This document shows positions 17,639-27,000 of a stretch of 64,000 nt of DNA, one piece after another. The position numbers and the translations under genes are program-made. The notes beneath the pieces are model-generated. The model had not been told where the DNA came from. It worked only from the letters and a program-made list of their open reading frames with translations, and did not search any database. Position 1 is the stretch's first letter. Each line of letters opens with the position of its first letter. Source of the DNA: FEN-1139 sp038207155 (GTDB lineage: Bacteria > Myxococcota_A > Polyangia > Polyangiales > Polyangiaceae); contig JBBRAB010000001.1 in assembly GCA_038207155.1 (NCBI GenBank), positions 124,001-188,000 on the forward strand. The letters are read 5' to 3'.

Positions 17639-18669
17639 GTCCAGACCTGGCGACCTTTGCAACCGCGCCCTCGCTCGTCACGGTCCTACTCCCCGTGCGA
17701 AACGCGGCTCGCACCTTAGGGCTCGCGCTGCGCTCGCTCGAACGCCAGTGGATGCCACGCTGGGAGTGCCTGGTGCTCGACGATGGCTCGACCGACGATA
17801 GCCTGGCCATTGCACAATCCCGGTCGCGAGCGGACCCGCGGATCCGCTCGGTCGCGCTGCCCGCACGCGGACTCGTACCGACGCTCAATACCGGACTCGA
17901 GCTTTGCCAGAGCCCGTTTGTCGCCCGCCTCGATGCCGATGACGTCTGCCACGCCGAGCGATTCGCCTGTCAACTCGCGGCGCTCGAGGCGCAACCAGCA
18001 CTCGCGGGCCTGGGCTGCCACGTGCGGCTCTTTCCGCGCAGCATCCTGAGCGACGGCCTGCGCAAGTACGAGCAATGGCTCAACGCGGTGAGCTGCGCGC
18101 GCGACGTCGCCATCGAGCGCTTCATTGAGAGTCCGCTGGCACATCCGACCTTCTTTTTTCGCAGCTCGGCGCTGCGCACGCTCGGGTATCGCGACATGGG
18201 CTGGCCTGAGGACTGGGATTGTCTGCTGCGTGCGCATGAACTTGGGATGCGGCTTGGCACCGTGCCGCGCCGCCTGGTGGGGTGGCGCGATGGCCCAACA
18301 CGCCTGTCGCGAGTGGGCGCGCATTGTCAGCCGGCGCAGCTGCTCAAGTGTCGTGCGCAGTTTCTTGTCAGCGGCTTTCTGCGTAGCAGCGAGCGGTTCG
18401 CGCTGTGGGGTTACGGCGACACCGGTCGTCTACTGATGCGCGAGCTCGCTCAGCTCGGAAGGCGCCCGAGCTACATCGTGGAGCGACATCCGCGTCGGAT
18501 CGGACAGCGGATCCTCGGGGTGCCCGTGGTCGCTCCAGACACACTCGCGTCGATCGAGCGACTCAAGGTGATCGCCTCGGTTGCCGGCAGCTCGCAACGC
18601 AGCCTGGTGCGCGCAAGCCTGGTCGCCCTCGGCTACGCCGAAGGCACCGACTACATCTGTGCCGCCTGA
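17635..18669 (+). CDS. GT2 glycosyltransferase with C-terminal Rossmann-like domain
   Basis: A 344-residue protein. Residues 15-230 form a family 2 glycosyltransferase: SLVTVLLPVRNAARTLGLAL, LVLDDGSTDDSL, then the metal-binding ARLDADDVCHAERF and the GWPEDWDCLLRAHELG acceptor region. Residues 245-344 add a second unit that starts ALWGYGDTGRLLMRELAQLG, a GxGxxG-type nucleotide-binding fold as seen in PglD-like or methyltransferase C-terminal domains. The start is ATGA-overlapped with the ArnT-like gene, so the two are translationally coupled and likely act on one glycan. This is the last gene of the valS operon. Confidence 0.85.
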   Translation: MSPDLATFATAPSLVTVLLPVRNAARTLGLALRSLERQWMPRWECLVLDDGSTDDSLAIAQSRSRADPRIRSVALPARGLVPTLNTGLELCQSPFVARLDADDVCHAERFACQLAALEAQPALAGLGCHVRLFPRSILSDGLRKYEQWLNAVSCARDVAIERFIESPLAHPTFFFRSSALRTLGYRDMGWPEDWDCLLRAHELGMRLGTVPRRLVGWRDGPTRLSRVGAHCQPAQLLKCRAQFLVSGFLRSSERFALWGYGDTGRLLMRELAQLGRRPSYIVERHPRRIGQRILGVPVVAPDTLASIERLKVIASVAGSSQRSLVRASLVALGYAEGTDYICAA

Positions 18670-18962
18670 GTCCGGTCGTGAGCGGGGCCTTCCGAGAGCC
18701 ACCTGTGACGGCAGGCTGCACCCCTCAACGCCGCCGGAGGGGTCGGTTTGGGACCGCCTTGAGGGCGTCAGGAGCGGTTCCACGCCTGGAAAATTCAATA
18801 TAAAAACGTTTCCAGCTGGCATTTCATACCTGGAAGCAACAACCGGCTGCGGGGGACGGGCACCCGGCGGAGAAGGCTGCTAGGAATGCCCACCTCGCCC
18901 GAGGCATCCGCCTGAGCGGACCCATAGAAGTGAGCCTCGTACGGGCCGTGGAGGAATCGATC
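18670..18962 (+). promoter_or_regulatory. Long leader and operator-like array before the DsbA lipoprotein
   Basis: Within 293 gene-free bases, an AT-rich patch is bracketed by CTGGAAA (18786-18792) and TTTCCAG (18809-18815), which form a 7-bp inverted repeat. The box TATAAA (18799-18804) lies between them and could be a -10. A further CTGGAAG half-site (18830-18836) lies 44 bases after the first. If TATAAA is used, the leader is about 150 bases long and rich in GC hairpins (18840-18940). I recognise no known riboswitch. GGAGG at 18950-18954 sets the start. Confidence 0.45.
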
Positions 18963-19988
18963 ATGAAGTCTTTGAACACGTTGCGCTGGCTGGGCATGGT
19001 CGCGCTCATCGGGTTCGCCGGTGCAGCCCTTTCGACCGCGTGCAAGCCAAAGGATACGAAGGATGCCGCTCCCGCGGCTTCGGCCTCTGGCGCCGCCAGC
19101 GTCAATCCGGTGATGACCGGTCCCTGCGCGCCCTTCCTCAAGGCTGTTTGCGACACGTCGGGGGAGCACTCGCAGAGCTGCACGTCCTCGATCGCTGTGG
19201 CTGAGCTTCTGTCGAAGGCGGGTTGCGAGGCGCTTGCTCACGAGGCCAGTGGCGTCAAGGCCAAGCTTGCTGAGAAGCGCAAGGCCTGCGACAAGCTCGT
19301 CAAGGATCTCTGCGCCGGCGTCGGCAACGAGACCGAGACCTGCGCCATGGTCAAGACCCAGACCAAGAACTTCCCGCCTGAGCGCTGCACGCAGATGCTC
19401 GAGCATTTCCCCGAGGTGATGGACAGCCTGAAGAAGATGGAAGACGCCAAAAAGCCTCTTTCACCTGAGAAGCAGGCTGCAATGGCCGGCAAGGACGCCC
19501 CGTCCTACGGTCCCGCCGACGCCAAGGTCACCGTGGTGGAGTTTTCGGACTTCCAGTGTCCCTACTGCTCACGCGCAGCTGACACGCTCACCAAGCTGAA
19601 GACCAAGTACGGCACGAAGGTCCGCTTCGTGTTCCGCCAGTTCCCGCTCAGCTTCCACCAGAACGCCAACCTCGCGGCGCAGGCCTCTCTCGCGGCCAAC
19701 GCGCAGGGTAAGTTCTGGGCGATGCACGACGTGATGTTCAAGAACCAGAAAGCGCTCGAAGCTGACAAGCTCGCCGAGTACGCCAAGGAAGCTGGTCTCG
19801 ACGTCGCCAAGTTCAAGAAGGCGCTCGACGACAAGACCTTCGCGGCTCCCGTCGAAGCCGACACCAAGCTCGGTAGCGAGGTTGGCGTCAGTGGAACTCC
19901 GTCGCTGTTCCTGAACGGCAAGAAGATCGAGAACGCCATCGACGTCGACGCGGTCTCCGCTCTGATCGACAAGGCGCTCGCGAACTAA
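18963..19988 (+). CDS. DsbA-family thioredoxin-like lipoprotein
   Basis: A 341-residue exported lipoprotein. The signal peptide ends in the lipobox-like LSTAC. Residues 45-160 form a Cys-rich helical domain (CAPFLKAVC, SQSC, AGCEAL, RKACDKLVKDLC, ETCAM, PERC) that is not part of DsbA. Residues 175-341 are a DsbA/DSBA-like thioredoxin fold with active site CPYC in FSDFQCPYCSRAAD and the cis-Pro loop GVSGTPSLFLNG. It probably makes, or isomerises, disulfides at the outer or inner membrane surface. GGAGG lies eight bases before the ATG. Two strong hairpins follow, so it forms its own transcript. Confidence 0.9.
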   Translation: MKSLNTLRWLGMVALIGFAGAALSTACKPKDTKDAAPAASASGAASVNPVMTGPCAPFLKAVCDTSGEHSQSCTSSIAVAELLSKAGCEALAHEASGVKAKLAEKRKACDKLVKDLCAGVGNETETCAMVKTQTKNFPPERCTQMLEHFPEVMDSLKKMEDAKKPLSPEKQAAMAGKDAPSYGPADAKVTVVEFSDFQCPYCSRAADTLTKLKTKYGTKVRFVFRQFPLSFHQNANLAAQASLAANAQGKFWAMHDVMFKNQKALEADKLAEYAKEAGLDVAKFKKALDDKTFAAPVEADTKLGSEVGVSGTPSLFLNGKKIENAIDVDAVSALIDKALAN

Positions 19989-20038
19989 CGCTAAGTCCTT
20001 GGATTGCCCACGGGTCGCAGACCGGTGGGCAATTAGCG
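19989..20038 (+). terminator. Long hairpin directly after the DsbA lipoprotein
   Basis: The outer stem CGCTAA (19989-19994)/TTAGCG (20033-20038) encloses a 9-bp stem ATTGCCCAC (20003)/GTGGGCAAT (20025), with a GGTC/GACC tip. It begins at the base after the stop codon. It could stabilise the 3' end or pause polymerase ahead of the next terminator. Confidence 0.65.
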
Positions 20039-20074
20039 AAAGAGCCTGGCGCCTTAGGGCACCAGGCTCTTTTC
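20039..20074 (+). terminator. Rho-independent terminator after the DsbA lipoprotein
   Basis: The 11-bp stem AAAGAGCCTGG/CCAGGCTCTTT has inner G/C pairing and runs into TTTT. This is the clearest intrinsic terminator in the window. Confidence 0.88.
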
Positions 20075-20122
20075 GTTGTAGGTGACTGCGCGGGCCGCGC
20101 GACTGCGCGTCCTACGACAGTC

Positions 20123-20704
20123 TCACGCCTTCGGTCGGCAGTAGCGCCGCGCTAGGTCCTCACCCAGCTCTATGAGCATGGCTTGTTCCCCGGAGGCCAC
20201 GCGGCGCGCGTCAAAGCGTGCCATCGAGAGCTCGAGGCCAGCGCGGACCGAGTCCGATAGCTGGGTACGGGTTGCGGTCAGCAGACTGTCGTCTTCCATC
20301 GCGATGTGACGACGCATGAAGCTGACGAAGGTGCGCGCCACCTCGATGATGTGTGCGCGCTCATCGGCGGTCCAACTGGCATGTTGCAGAGCAGCGTGAC
20401 GCAGTGTCTGCAGTAGGTAGCGCTCGCGCTCGTGGTCACTCGTGACTCCGTGAAGTAGCCCTTCCTCCCAACGGAGTCCCGAGGCGACCAATGCCGGAAT
20501 GAGGAGCGTCTCCTCCTTTTCGTGATGCCCAAGGTCGGCATACTCACGAAAGAACGTCACGATGCGGACCAGCTCGCAGCGCTGCTCCTCACCGACCGAT
20601 TCGATACTCTCAATGAAGAGCTCAAGGGCATCCACGACACGTTCGATCAGTCGATGCTCAGCGAAAAGTTGTTCTACTGCGCTCACGGGCTCCTCCACCT
20701 TCAT
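20123..20704 (-). CDS. Hemerythrin HHE-domain protein
   Basis: A four-helix cytoplasmic protein of about 193 residues. The iron ligands expected of HHE hemerythrins are visible: His in FAEHRLIERV, HHEKEETLLIP, TSDHERERYLL and MRRHIAMEDDSLL. Such proteins carry a non-haem di-iron centre and bind oxygen or nitric oxide, or store iron. The start is the ATG at 20704, or a TTG four codons upstream; no clear ribosome-binding site helps. It has no close operon partner. Confidence 0.87.
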   Translation of the reverse strand: MKVEEPVSAVEQLFAEHRLIERVVDALELFIESIESVGEEQRCELVRIVTFFREYADLGHHEKEETLLIPALVASGLRWEEGLLHGVTSDHERERYLLQTLRHAALQHASWTADERAHIIEVARTFVSFMRRHIAMEDDSLLTATRTQLSDSVRAGLELSMARFDARRVASGEQAMLIELGEDLARRYCRPKA

Positions 20705-20818
20705 CCGGGGGCACAAGGCTTGGAGCGCGACGCTCCCGGCCGTTCACTCTAACTCTCTTTTCGGCGGCAGCGATAGTGCAAGCTCCCGCTGAATGGTCCG
20801 CGCTCCGCCGCCCCCCGG

Positions 20819-22336
20819 TCAGCTTGGTCCGGGTAGAGCCGCCTCGAGTGCGTCCAGCAGCCCGGCGATGGTGTAGACCTCGGCGGTGACGGCGATGGGA
20901 AGCCCGTGAGCCTCGGCCGAGCGCGTCGTCACCGGCCCGATGCTGGCGAGTGTCAACTGAGGCAGCAGAGCTGCGCGCTGCTCGCCGAGCGCGTCAGAGA
21001 AGGCCCGCGCCATCGAGGCCGAGGTGAGCAGCACGAGGTGCGGGCGGTTGCCGAGCGCCAGCAGGCTTTCCCGCGCCGCATCAGCCAAAGAACGCGTCTG
21101 ATAGGCGGCGACGACGTCCACCTCGTAGCCGGCAGCGCGGAGCTGCTCTGGCAATACGGAGCGAGCCTCGAGCGCCCGCAAGAGCAGCACCTTGCGCCCA
21201 CCACCCAGCGCAATCAGCTCCTCAGCGAGCAGCTCCGCGATGTACTCGCTCGCGATCAAATCGGGCTTGAGCCCCCAGCTTTCCAGCGGGAGAGCCGTCT
21301 TCGGACCGATCACTCCGATACGCGCTGCGGCGAAGGCGCGGGCGTCTTTGCCCTGGCGCTCGAGCTCACGACGCGTTCGCTCAGCACCGTTAGCGCTGGT
21401 AAAGAGCACCCAGTCGTAGTCAGCGAGGCGAGCGACGGCCGCCCAGAAAGCCGCCGGCTCCGGCGGTTCCTCGATTGCGATCAGCGGCAGGAGAATGGGC
21501 TCTGCCCCCCGTTCGCGCACCAGGCGCGCCGTCTCCAGGGCCTGCCGCGGCGGTCGAGGAATGAGCACACGACGTCCGAACAAGGGCTGCTTGTCATACC
21601 AGCGCAGCTGCTCACGCAACGTCACAACGTCACCAACGACGATCATGCCTGGGTTGGACAGACCCTCCGCTCGCACGCGCGCGGCGAGCGTGCCGAGCTC
21701 TGCGACGAGCACGCGCTGCTCGGGACGAGCACCCCACTCGACAACTGCAGCGGGCTGGTTCGCAGGACGACCGCCAGCTACGAGCGCGGCCGTGATCGCT
21801 TCGATTCGCCGCATCCCCATCAAGATGCACAGGGTGTCGCTGACCTGAGCCAGCTTGTGCCAATCGGCGGGCGAGCGAGGCTGCCCATGCTTGTCGGTGC
21901 CGGTGGCGAAGGTGACGCTCGACGACAAATCGCGATGCGTCAGTGAAAACCCGGCGTAGGTGGAAGTCCCGACGGGCGAGCTAATTCCGGGCACGACGCC
22001 GAACTCGATCCCGCCAGCCACGAGTGCCTCGGCTTCCTCAGTGCCGCGCGCAAAGAGGTACGGATCGCCACCCTTGAGACGGACGATCTGTTTGCCCTGG
22101 CGCGCATGCTCGATCAGCAGCTGCGAGATCTCGGTCTGCGGCAAGGCATGGAGTCCGGCGCGTTTGCCAACATCGATCAGCAGCGCATCGGGTCGACACT
22201 CATCGAGCAAAGCGCGGTGTGCCAGCGCATCGTGCAGCACGACATCAGCGCGCTTCAATAACTCAAGTCCACGCACTGTGATGAGTGTTGGATCCCCGGG
22301 GCCTGCTCCGACGAGCCACACCTTGCCGTTCGACAT
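20819..22336 (-). CDS. cobA-hemD: Uroporphyrinogen-III C-methyltransferase/uroporphyrinogen-III synthase fusion
   Basis: A 505-residue bifunctional enzyme. Residues 1-245 are the SUMT (CobA/CysG-A) domain: VWLVGAGPGDPTLITVRGLELL, VRLKGGDPYLFARG, GVVPGISSP and LCILMGMRR. Residues 255-505 are the HemD domain: RRVLIPRPPRQALETARLVRERGAEPILLPLI, DWVLFTSANGAERT and the closing SIGPVTTRSAEAHGL. Together they close hydroxymethylbilane to uroporphyrinogen III and methylate it towards precorrin-2 for sirohaem or B12. The start is the ATG at 22336, where the family sequence begins; TAGGGT lies eight bases before it. No other haem gene is adjacent. Confidence 0.94.
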   Translation of the reverse strand: MSNGKVWLVGAGPGDPTLITVRGLELLKRADVVLHDALAHRALLDECRPDALLIDVGKRAGLHALPQTEISQLLIEHARQGKQIVRLKGGDPYLFARGTEEAEALVAGGIEFGVVPGISSPVGTSTYAGFSLTHRDLSSSVTFATGTDKHGQPRSPADWHKLAQVSDTLCILMGMRRIEAITAALVAGGRPANQPAAVVEWGARPEQRVLVAELGTLAARVRAEGLSNPGMIVVGDVVTLREQLRWYDKQPLFGRRVLIPRPPRQALETARLVRERGAEPILLPLIAIEEPPEPAAFWAAVARLADYDWVLFTSANGAERTRRELERQGKDARAFAAARIGVIGPKTALPLESWGLKPDLIASEYIAELLAEELIALGGGRKVLLLRALEARSVLPEQLRAAGYEVDVVAAYQTRSLADAARESLLALGNRPHLVLLTSASMARAFSDALGEQRAALLPQLTLASIGPVTTRSAEAHGLPIAVTAEVYTIAGLLDALEAALPGPS

Positions 22337-22670
22337 GCACCAGCACCCTAAATCACGCTTCGCCTCGGGGCGACCCGGCGCGTAAAATGCTGAGAGCGGT
22401 GCCGGCGGCCTTCCTGCTGCTGAGGCGCACTGTGTCGCGCAGAGTTCGAGGCTGGGGCCCGGAGTTGCCGCAGGGCTCCCTGTACCTGAAGAATCGACCC
22501 GCCGGACGGTGGCTGGATTTGGCCGTATTTCCGGCCAATTGTATTGCTCGCCGTGGAATCGAAGCGTCAGCCTGGCCAGCGGATTGACACTTGTGCGGCC
22601 TTTGGGCCACATTAGCTATCAATGTAGTTTCTGGGTGTCACCGGAACGACATTGTTACCAGGAGGCCTAC
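22337..22670. promoter_or_regulatory. Divergent gene-free region between cobA-hemD and the GYF/GAF gene
   Basis: These 334 bases hold the promoter-like TAGGGT of cobA-hemD on the minus strand, a perfect 7-bp inverted repeat TTGGCCG (22519)/CGGCCAA (22532), and a TTGACA at 22585-22590 on the plus strand with only weak -10 candidates after it. No cobalamin box or other known riboswitch was recognised, and no coding sequence is supported. Confidence 0.4.
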
Positions 22671-23537
22671 GTGCTGCCCCGCCTGAAGCCACGCGATTGT
22701 TCCCAACGTGATGAGTGGTTCGTTACCAACGGTGTCGTCGCCGAGGGGCCAGTACCCTTCGACGCTGTGCTGCGAGGCATGGCGGGGAATCGAATCTCAC
22801 GGGCGTCACTGCTGCGTCACGTGACCTGGAGTGTGTGGCGAAGAATTGACGAGCTGGAAACATTGACCCTGGCCGAGCGCGCCGCGCTGATCGTCGAACT
22901 AGCGAGCTGGTCGGCGGGGATCGCGCAACGTGCGTGCGCACGCCTCAGTGAACCGCCGCCACCTGCGAGCGCCCCCCAGCAATGCGCCTCCTCAACCTCT
23001 GCGGAGATCACGCGACGTTCCTCGGTCCGCCCGGCCGCAGTGAACCCTGTCGGGGTGATGTCACAAAGCCGCTCTCTGGATGAAGCGCTCCTGCTCACGC
23101 TGTCGACGAGCATCATGGCGGCCTCCGCGCACCTCGGACTCGTCTGCCGCGTCACCGGCGACGGCCAGGGCGCCATCACCGTTGCGGCCCAGGGACAGAG
23201 TATGGAGGCCTGGCTCGGCTGCTACATCGGCAGCGACGACCCAACGCTGGAGGCCGCACGTCGGGGTCGCACCATCCTGGGAGAAAACCCCGGTGGCCCG
23301 GTCACGCAGCGCCTCATGCTGCGGCTCGGTCACAACAACATGGAACCGCTCGGGGTGGCGATGGTCCCGGTGCGGCGCGGCGAGACCCTGCTCGCCTGGA
23401 TTGAGCTCGCCCAACTCTGGCGACCGTTTTCCGCCCGCGAGCTCGGACGAGTCGAGGACGTGGCCGACGCGCTCGTCGAGCGGGTGGTGGTGCAGGGCTG
23501 GCTCGACCAGCGAGAGACCAGTCCGGAACTGGCCTAG
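22671..23537 (+). CDS. GYF-like and GAF-like domain protein
   Basis: A 288-residue cytoplasmic protein. Residues 10-65 (DEWFVTNGVVAEGPVPFDAVLRGMAGNRI, then VTWSVWRRIDEL) resemble the GYF_2-type domain common in myxobacterial proteins. A Ser/Pro-rich linker (about 95-130) leads to a GAF-like domain at 140-280 (AAQGQSMEAWLGCYIGSDDPTLEAARRG, then VAMVPVRRGETLLAWIELAQ). There is no catalytic output domain, so it is a small-molecule or protein-binding module. The GTG start is chosen because GGAGG lies five bases upstream; an open frame continues further upstream without support. It is divergent from cobA-hemD. Confidence 0.7.
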   Translation: MLPRLKPRDCSQRDEWFVTNGVVAEGPVPFDAVLRGMAGNRISRASLLRHVTWSVWRRIDELETLTLAERAALIVELASWSAGIAQRACARLSEPPPPASAPQQCASSTSAEITRRSSVRPAAVNPVGVMSQSRSLDEALLLTLSTSIMAASAHLGLVCRVTGDGQGAITVAAQGQSMEAWLGCYIGSDDPTLEAARRGRTILGENPGGPVTQRLMLRLGHNNMEPLGVAMVPVRRGETLLAWIELAQLWRPFSARELGRVEDVADALVERVVVQGWLDQRETSPELA

Positions 23538-23618
23538 GTTCGCTCAAAGCGTCGCGGCTTGCCCGGGACGCTTCAGCTAGACTGCCCTCGGCGAAGGGTC
23601 ATGCTAGGGTCGGCCGGC

Positions 23619-24074
23619 ATGCGTCGTTGTCTTCTGAGCTGCCTTGCGAGCATGGTGCTGACCTGTAACCTCACGGGCTGTCAGACCAGCTGTGGCCCGT
23701 CAGACCAAGCGAGTGTTCGTTGGACGGAGGGCAAAGTCGTGACTCGCGGAGCGGAGCGCCTCTACCGGTCAACCCCGCTCGACGGAACCTGGCTGCATTT
23801 TCCCTCGCACCGCAGCTTTCGGCTGGAGCATGGGCTCAGGACGAAAGATATCGTGATTCAGAGCTACCTCTCCTACTCGTCTAATCCCGTGCCCAAGGGC
23901 TCCGTCAGCCCCGCCGGCTTTGCCCAAGCGGGTGGTGAGGTCGTCGTGATCTCAGAAGTGACTGCGGACGCTGTCGTGCTCGAGAACGACACCTGCGAGA
24001 ACGATTTTTACCTGTTTGTCAACATCAGCGCGCCCGCAGCCAACCTCGGCGCGGGCGGCGCGTCGGGACGCTAG
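23619..24074 (+). CDS. Small lipoprotein of unknown function
   Basis: A 151-residue predicted lipoprotein with lipobox LTGC after CLASMVLTCNLTGC. The mature part is mostly beta-type sequence (LYRSTPLDGTWLHFPSHRSFRLEHGL) with a Cys pair and an Ala/Gly-rich tail. I do not recognise a family. The start is the ATG at 23619, preceded at eight bases by TGCTAGGGT. Its stop codon shares the tetramer CTAG with the stop of the convergent ABC exporter. Confidence 0.7.
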   Translation: MRRCLLSCLASMVLTCNLTGCQTSCGPSDQASVRWTEGKVVTRGAERLYRSTPLDGTWLHFPSHRSFRLEHGLRTKDIVIQSYLSYSSNPVPKGSVSPAGFAQAGGEVVVISEVTADAVVLENDTCENDFYLFVNISAPAANLGAGGASGR

Positions 24075-27000
24075 GTCGCGCTGGCGGACTCGTTGGCCGA
24101 CAACGCCACTAGCCGGGCGTATAACCCCGGGTGCGCCATCAGGTCGCGGTGCGTTCCCTCTTCGACGATACGGCCTCGTTGTAGCACGCAGATGCGATCC
24201 GCACGCCGGATCGTGCCGAGCCGATGGGCGATCACGAGCGCAGAGCGCTCCTCAAGCGCCACATCGAGAGCATGCTCAAGCCGCGCTTCCGTATCACTAT
24301 CGATGCTGGCCGTCGCTTCATCGAGCACCAGCAGCGACGCATCACGATACAGCGCCCGAGCCAGCGCGATGAGCTGACGCTCACCAACGGACAGCTCAGC
24401 ACCGGCTGCGGCAAGGGGTGCGGTGAGCCCCCCGGACCTGCGCTCAAGCAGGTCGCGGACACCGATACGGTCGAGGATCGCTTGGACTCGCTCAAGCTCG
24501 AAATGCGGACTCGAGGCCACGTTCTCGGCAATTGAGCCAGGAAACAGCACGGGATCCTGAGGCACGTAGGCCACTTGTTGGCGGTGCAGCGCGACGGGAC
24601 CGCTGGTGAGCGGACGACCGCAGAGCGTGATGCTGCCCGAGTCAACTTCGTAGAGTCGCAGAAGTAGAGCCGCTATCGTCGACTTGCCCGAGCCGGTGGG
24701 ACCCACCAGGGCGATGCGCTCACGCTGCCGCACTTCGAGGCTGACATCGCGCAGCACGGGACGCCCGGGCTCGTAAGAGAAGGACACATGCTTGAAGGAC
24801 ACGATTGCGGCACTGGGCTCGGTGTCCGACCGCAAGGCGACGGGAGTTTCGTGCTGGCCGAGCGGGGGAGCATCGCGCTCGCTGCGGTCCAGCAGCCCAA
24901 ACACGCGCTCTGCGCCAGACATCGCGCTCTGCAGCAGGGTGTAGCGCTGGACGATGGTCCCGAGCGGTTCAAAGAACTGCGCCAAGAACGCACTGAACGC
25001 CACGAGCGTGCCAAAACCCACTGGGCTGTGCGAAAAATAGACGATCATCGATGCCAGGCTGAGACTCGCAATGGTCTCTAGCGCAGCGTCCTGGATCGCT
25101 TCGTAGCGAATCGCCCGCACGTTGGCGTCGTAAAAGGAGCGATTGATCTGGTCAAACTCCTGTTCGCAGCGAGCCGCGCGATCGAAGGCCAGTACGACCG
25201 CCAAGCCATTGAGTTGTTCACTGAGAAGTGAGTTGAGCCGTGCGGTTTTCTCTCGCACCGAGCGAAATGCGTCCCTCATCCTGGGGCGCATGCTCCACAC
25301 CAGCGCTCCGGCGATCGGGGTCGCTGCAAAAGCCACCAGGCTGAGGCGAGCATCGAGAGCGAGCATCAGACCGACGATGCCGACGATCCGGACGAGATCC
25401 CCCATCGCCGCGAGCACCCCCGAGCCGAACAATTCTCCGAGCGCGTCGACGTCATTGGTGATGCGAGTGACGAGTCGACCGACGGGTTGATGGTCATAAA
25501 AGCGCATTGGCAGCTGCAACAGGCGCCCCAGGATCTGGGTCCGCAGGCGCGCCATCGCACGACTACCAGCCAACTGAGTGGCATAGCTTTGGGCAAAGCT
25601 GAGCCCCTGCTCGATCAGAAACAGACCGGCCACGATCAGTCCGCCGACTAGCAGTCCAGCGCTCGAAGTGAAGATCCCATCGAGGGTGTGCTTCATGACC
25701 AACGGGCGTAGCCCGGACAGCAGCGCGGCCACAAGCACGGCACCGAGTGCGGCCAGGACCCAGGCACGTTCGGCGGCCAGGAGCGGCAGCAGTCGCCGGA
25801 GCATTCGCAGGTCAACGGCGCGTCCAAGGCGCGACTCCTCGTGGAACGCCGCCATGGCGCGGCGTGCTCGTTCACCGTCGAGCAGTCCCATCGGCTGCAC
25901 CACAGGCACGACGCCAGGAGCGGAGTTGAACTCCGGCTCGGGCCCAGCTAGCTCGGTCAGTTCATGAGCCACTCGCTGTTCATTGGCGAACGTTGCGTAA
26001 AGCCCACCCTGGGCGAGCAGCTCAGCCGGCGACCCCTGCTCGCTGATTTTTCCATGCTCGAGCACCAGCACCCGAGAACAGCGGGATGCCAGCGAGATTC
26101 GATGGGTCACGATCAGCAGTGAGCGAGGCTCGTCGCCTTGCGTCAGCACCTCCACCAGGGAACGCTCGGTCTCAGCATCCACCGCGCTGGTCGGGTCATC
26201 GAGAATCACGACGCTGCCACCCGCCAACAGGGCACGACCGAGAGCCACCCGTTGTCGCTGCCCGCCTGAGAGCTGTACCCCACGCTCGCCGACCACCGTG
26301 TGAAATGCGTCGGGCAGGCGAGAAATCTCCTGACCAAGCCGCACCCGCTCCGCCATCGCGTGGATGCGTTCGGAGGCATCGGCCTGATTCGGGTCATCGA
26401 GACCGAACGCGAAGTTCTGAGCGATCGTGTGGGAGAAGAGAAACGGTACCTGCTGGGAATAGCGCAGAGCTGAGCGTAGCGATGAGAGCGACCATTCGGT
26501 GATGTCGTGCCCGTCGAGATAGACGCTGCCAGCCGGGGTTGGCAGCTGGCGTGCCAGCAGCCGAGCCAGCGTGGACTTTCCGCTAGCGGTACGACCGACG
26601 ATCGCGACGGTTTCGCCAGGGGCAATGCTGAAGGACACCCCATCGAGCACGGCATCCTGCCCGAAGGACCAGCTCAGCTCGCGCACCTCGAGCGCGCCCT
26701 GTGCGGGAACCGTCGGTTGGTAGGTTCCATCTTGAATCGGCGCAACGGCCTCGAAGACCTCCTGCACGCGAGCGTAGGACGCGCGCCCGCGTTGCAGGAT
26801 CCCGACCACGAATCCGAGGGCCGCCAGAGGCCAAACCAGGCGCATTACGGCCCGGAAGAACACCAACAACGCGCCCTCGCTGAGCGCCCCGGTCTTGAGC
26901 AGGTAACCGCCGTACCAGAAGACCACCACCACCCCGACGCCGCTGACGGCTTGCATCAACGGGCCCCAAGCGCCACGCAGGCGGGCCAGCGCCAGGTTCT

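Noticed and set aside
22337..22670. A cobalamin riboswitch upstream of cobA-hemD
   Set aside because: No B12 box (GCCACTG-type) or matching core was seen.
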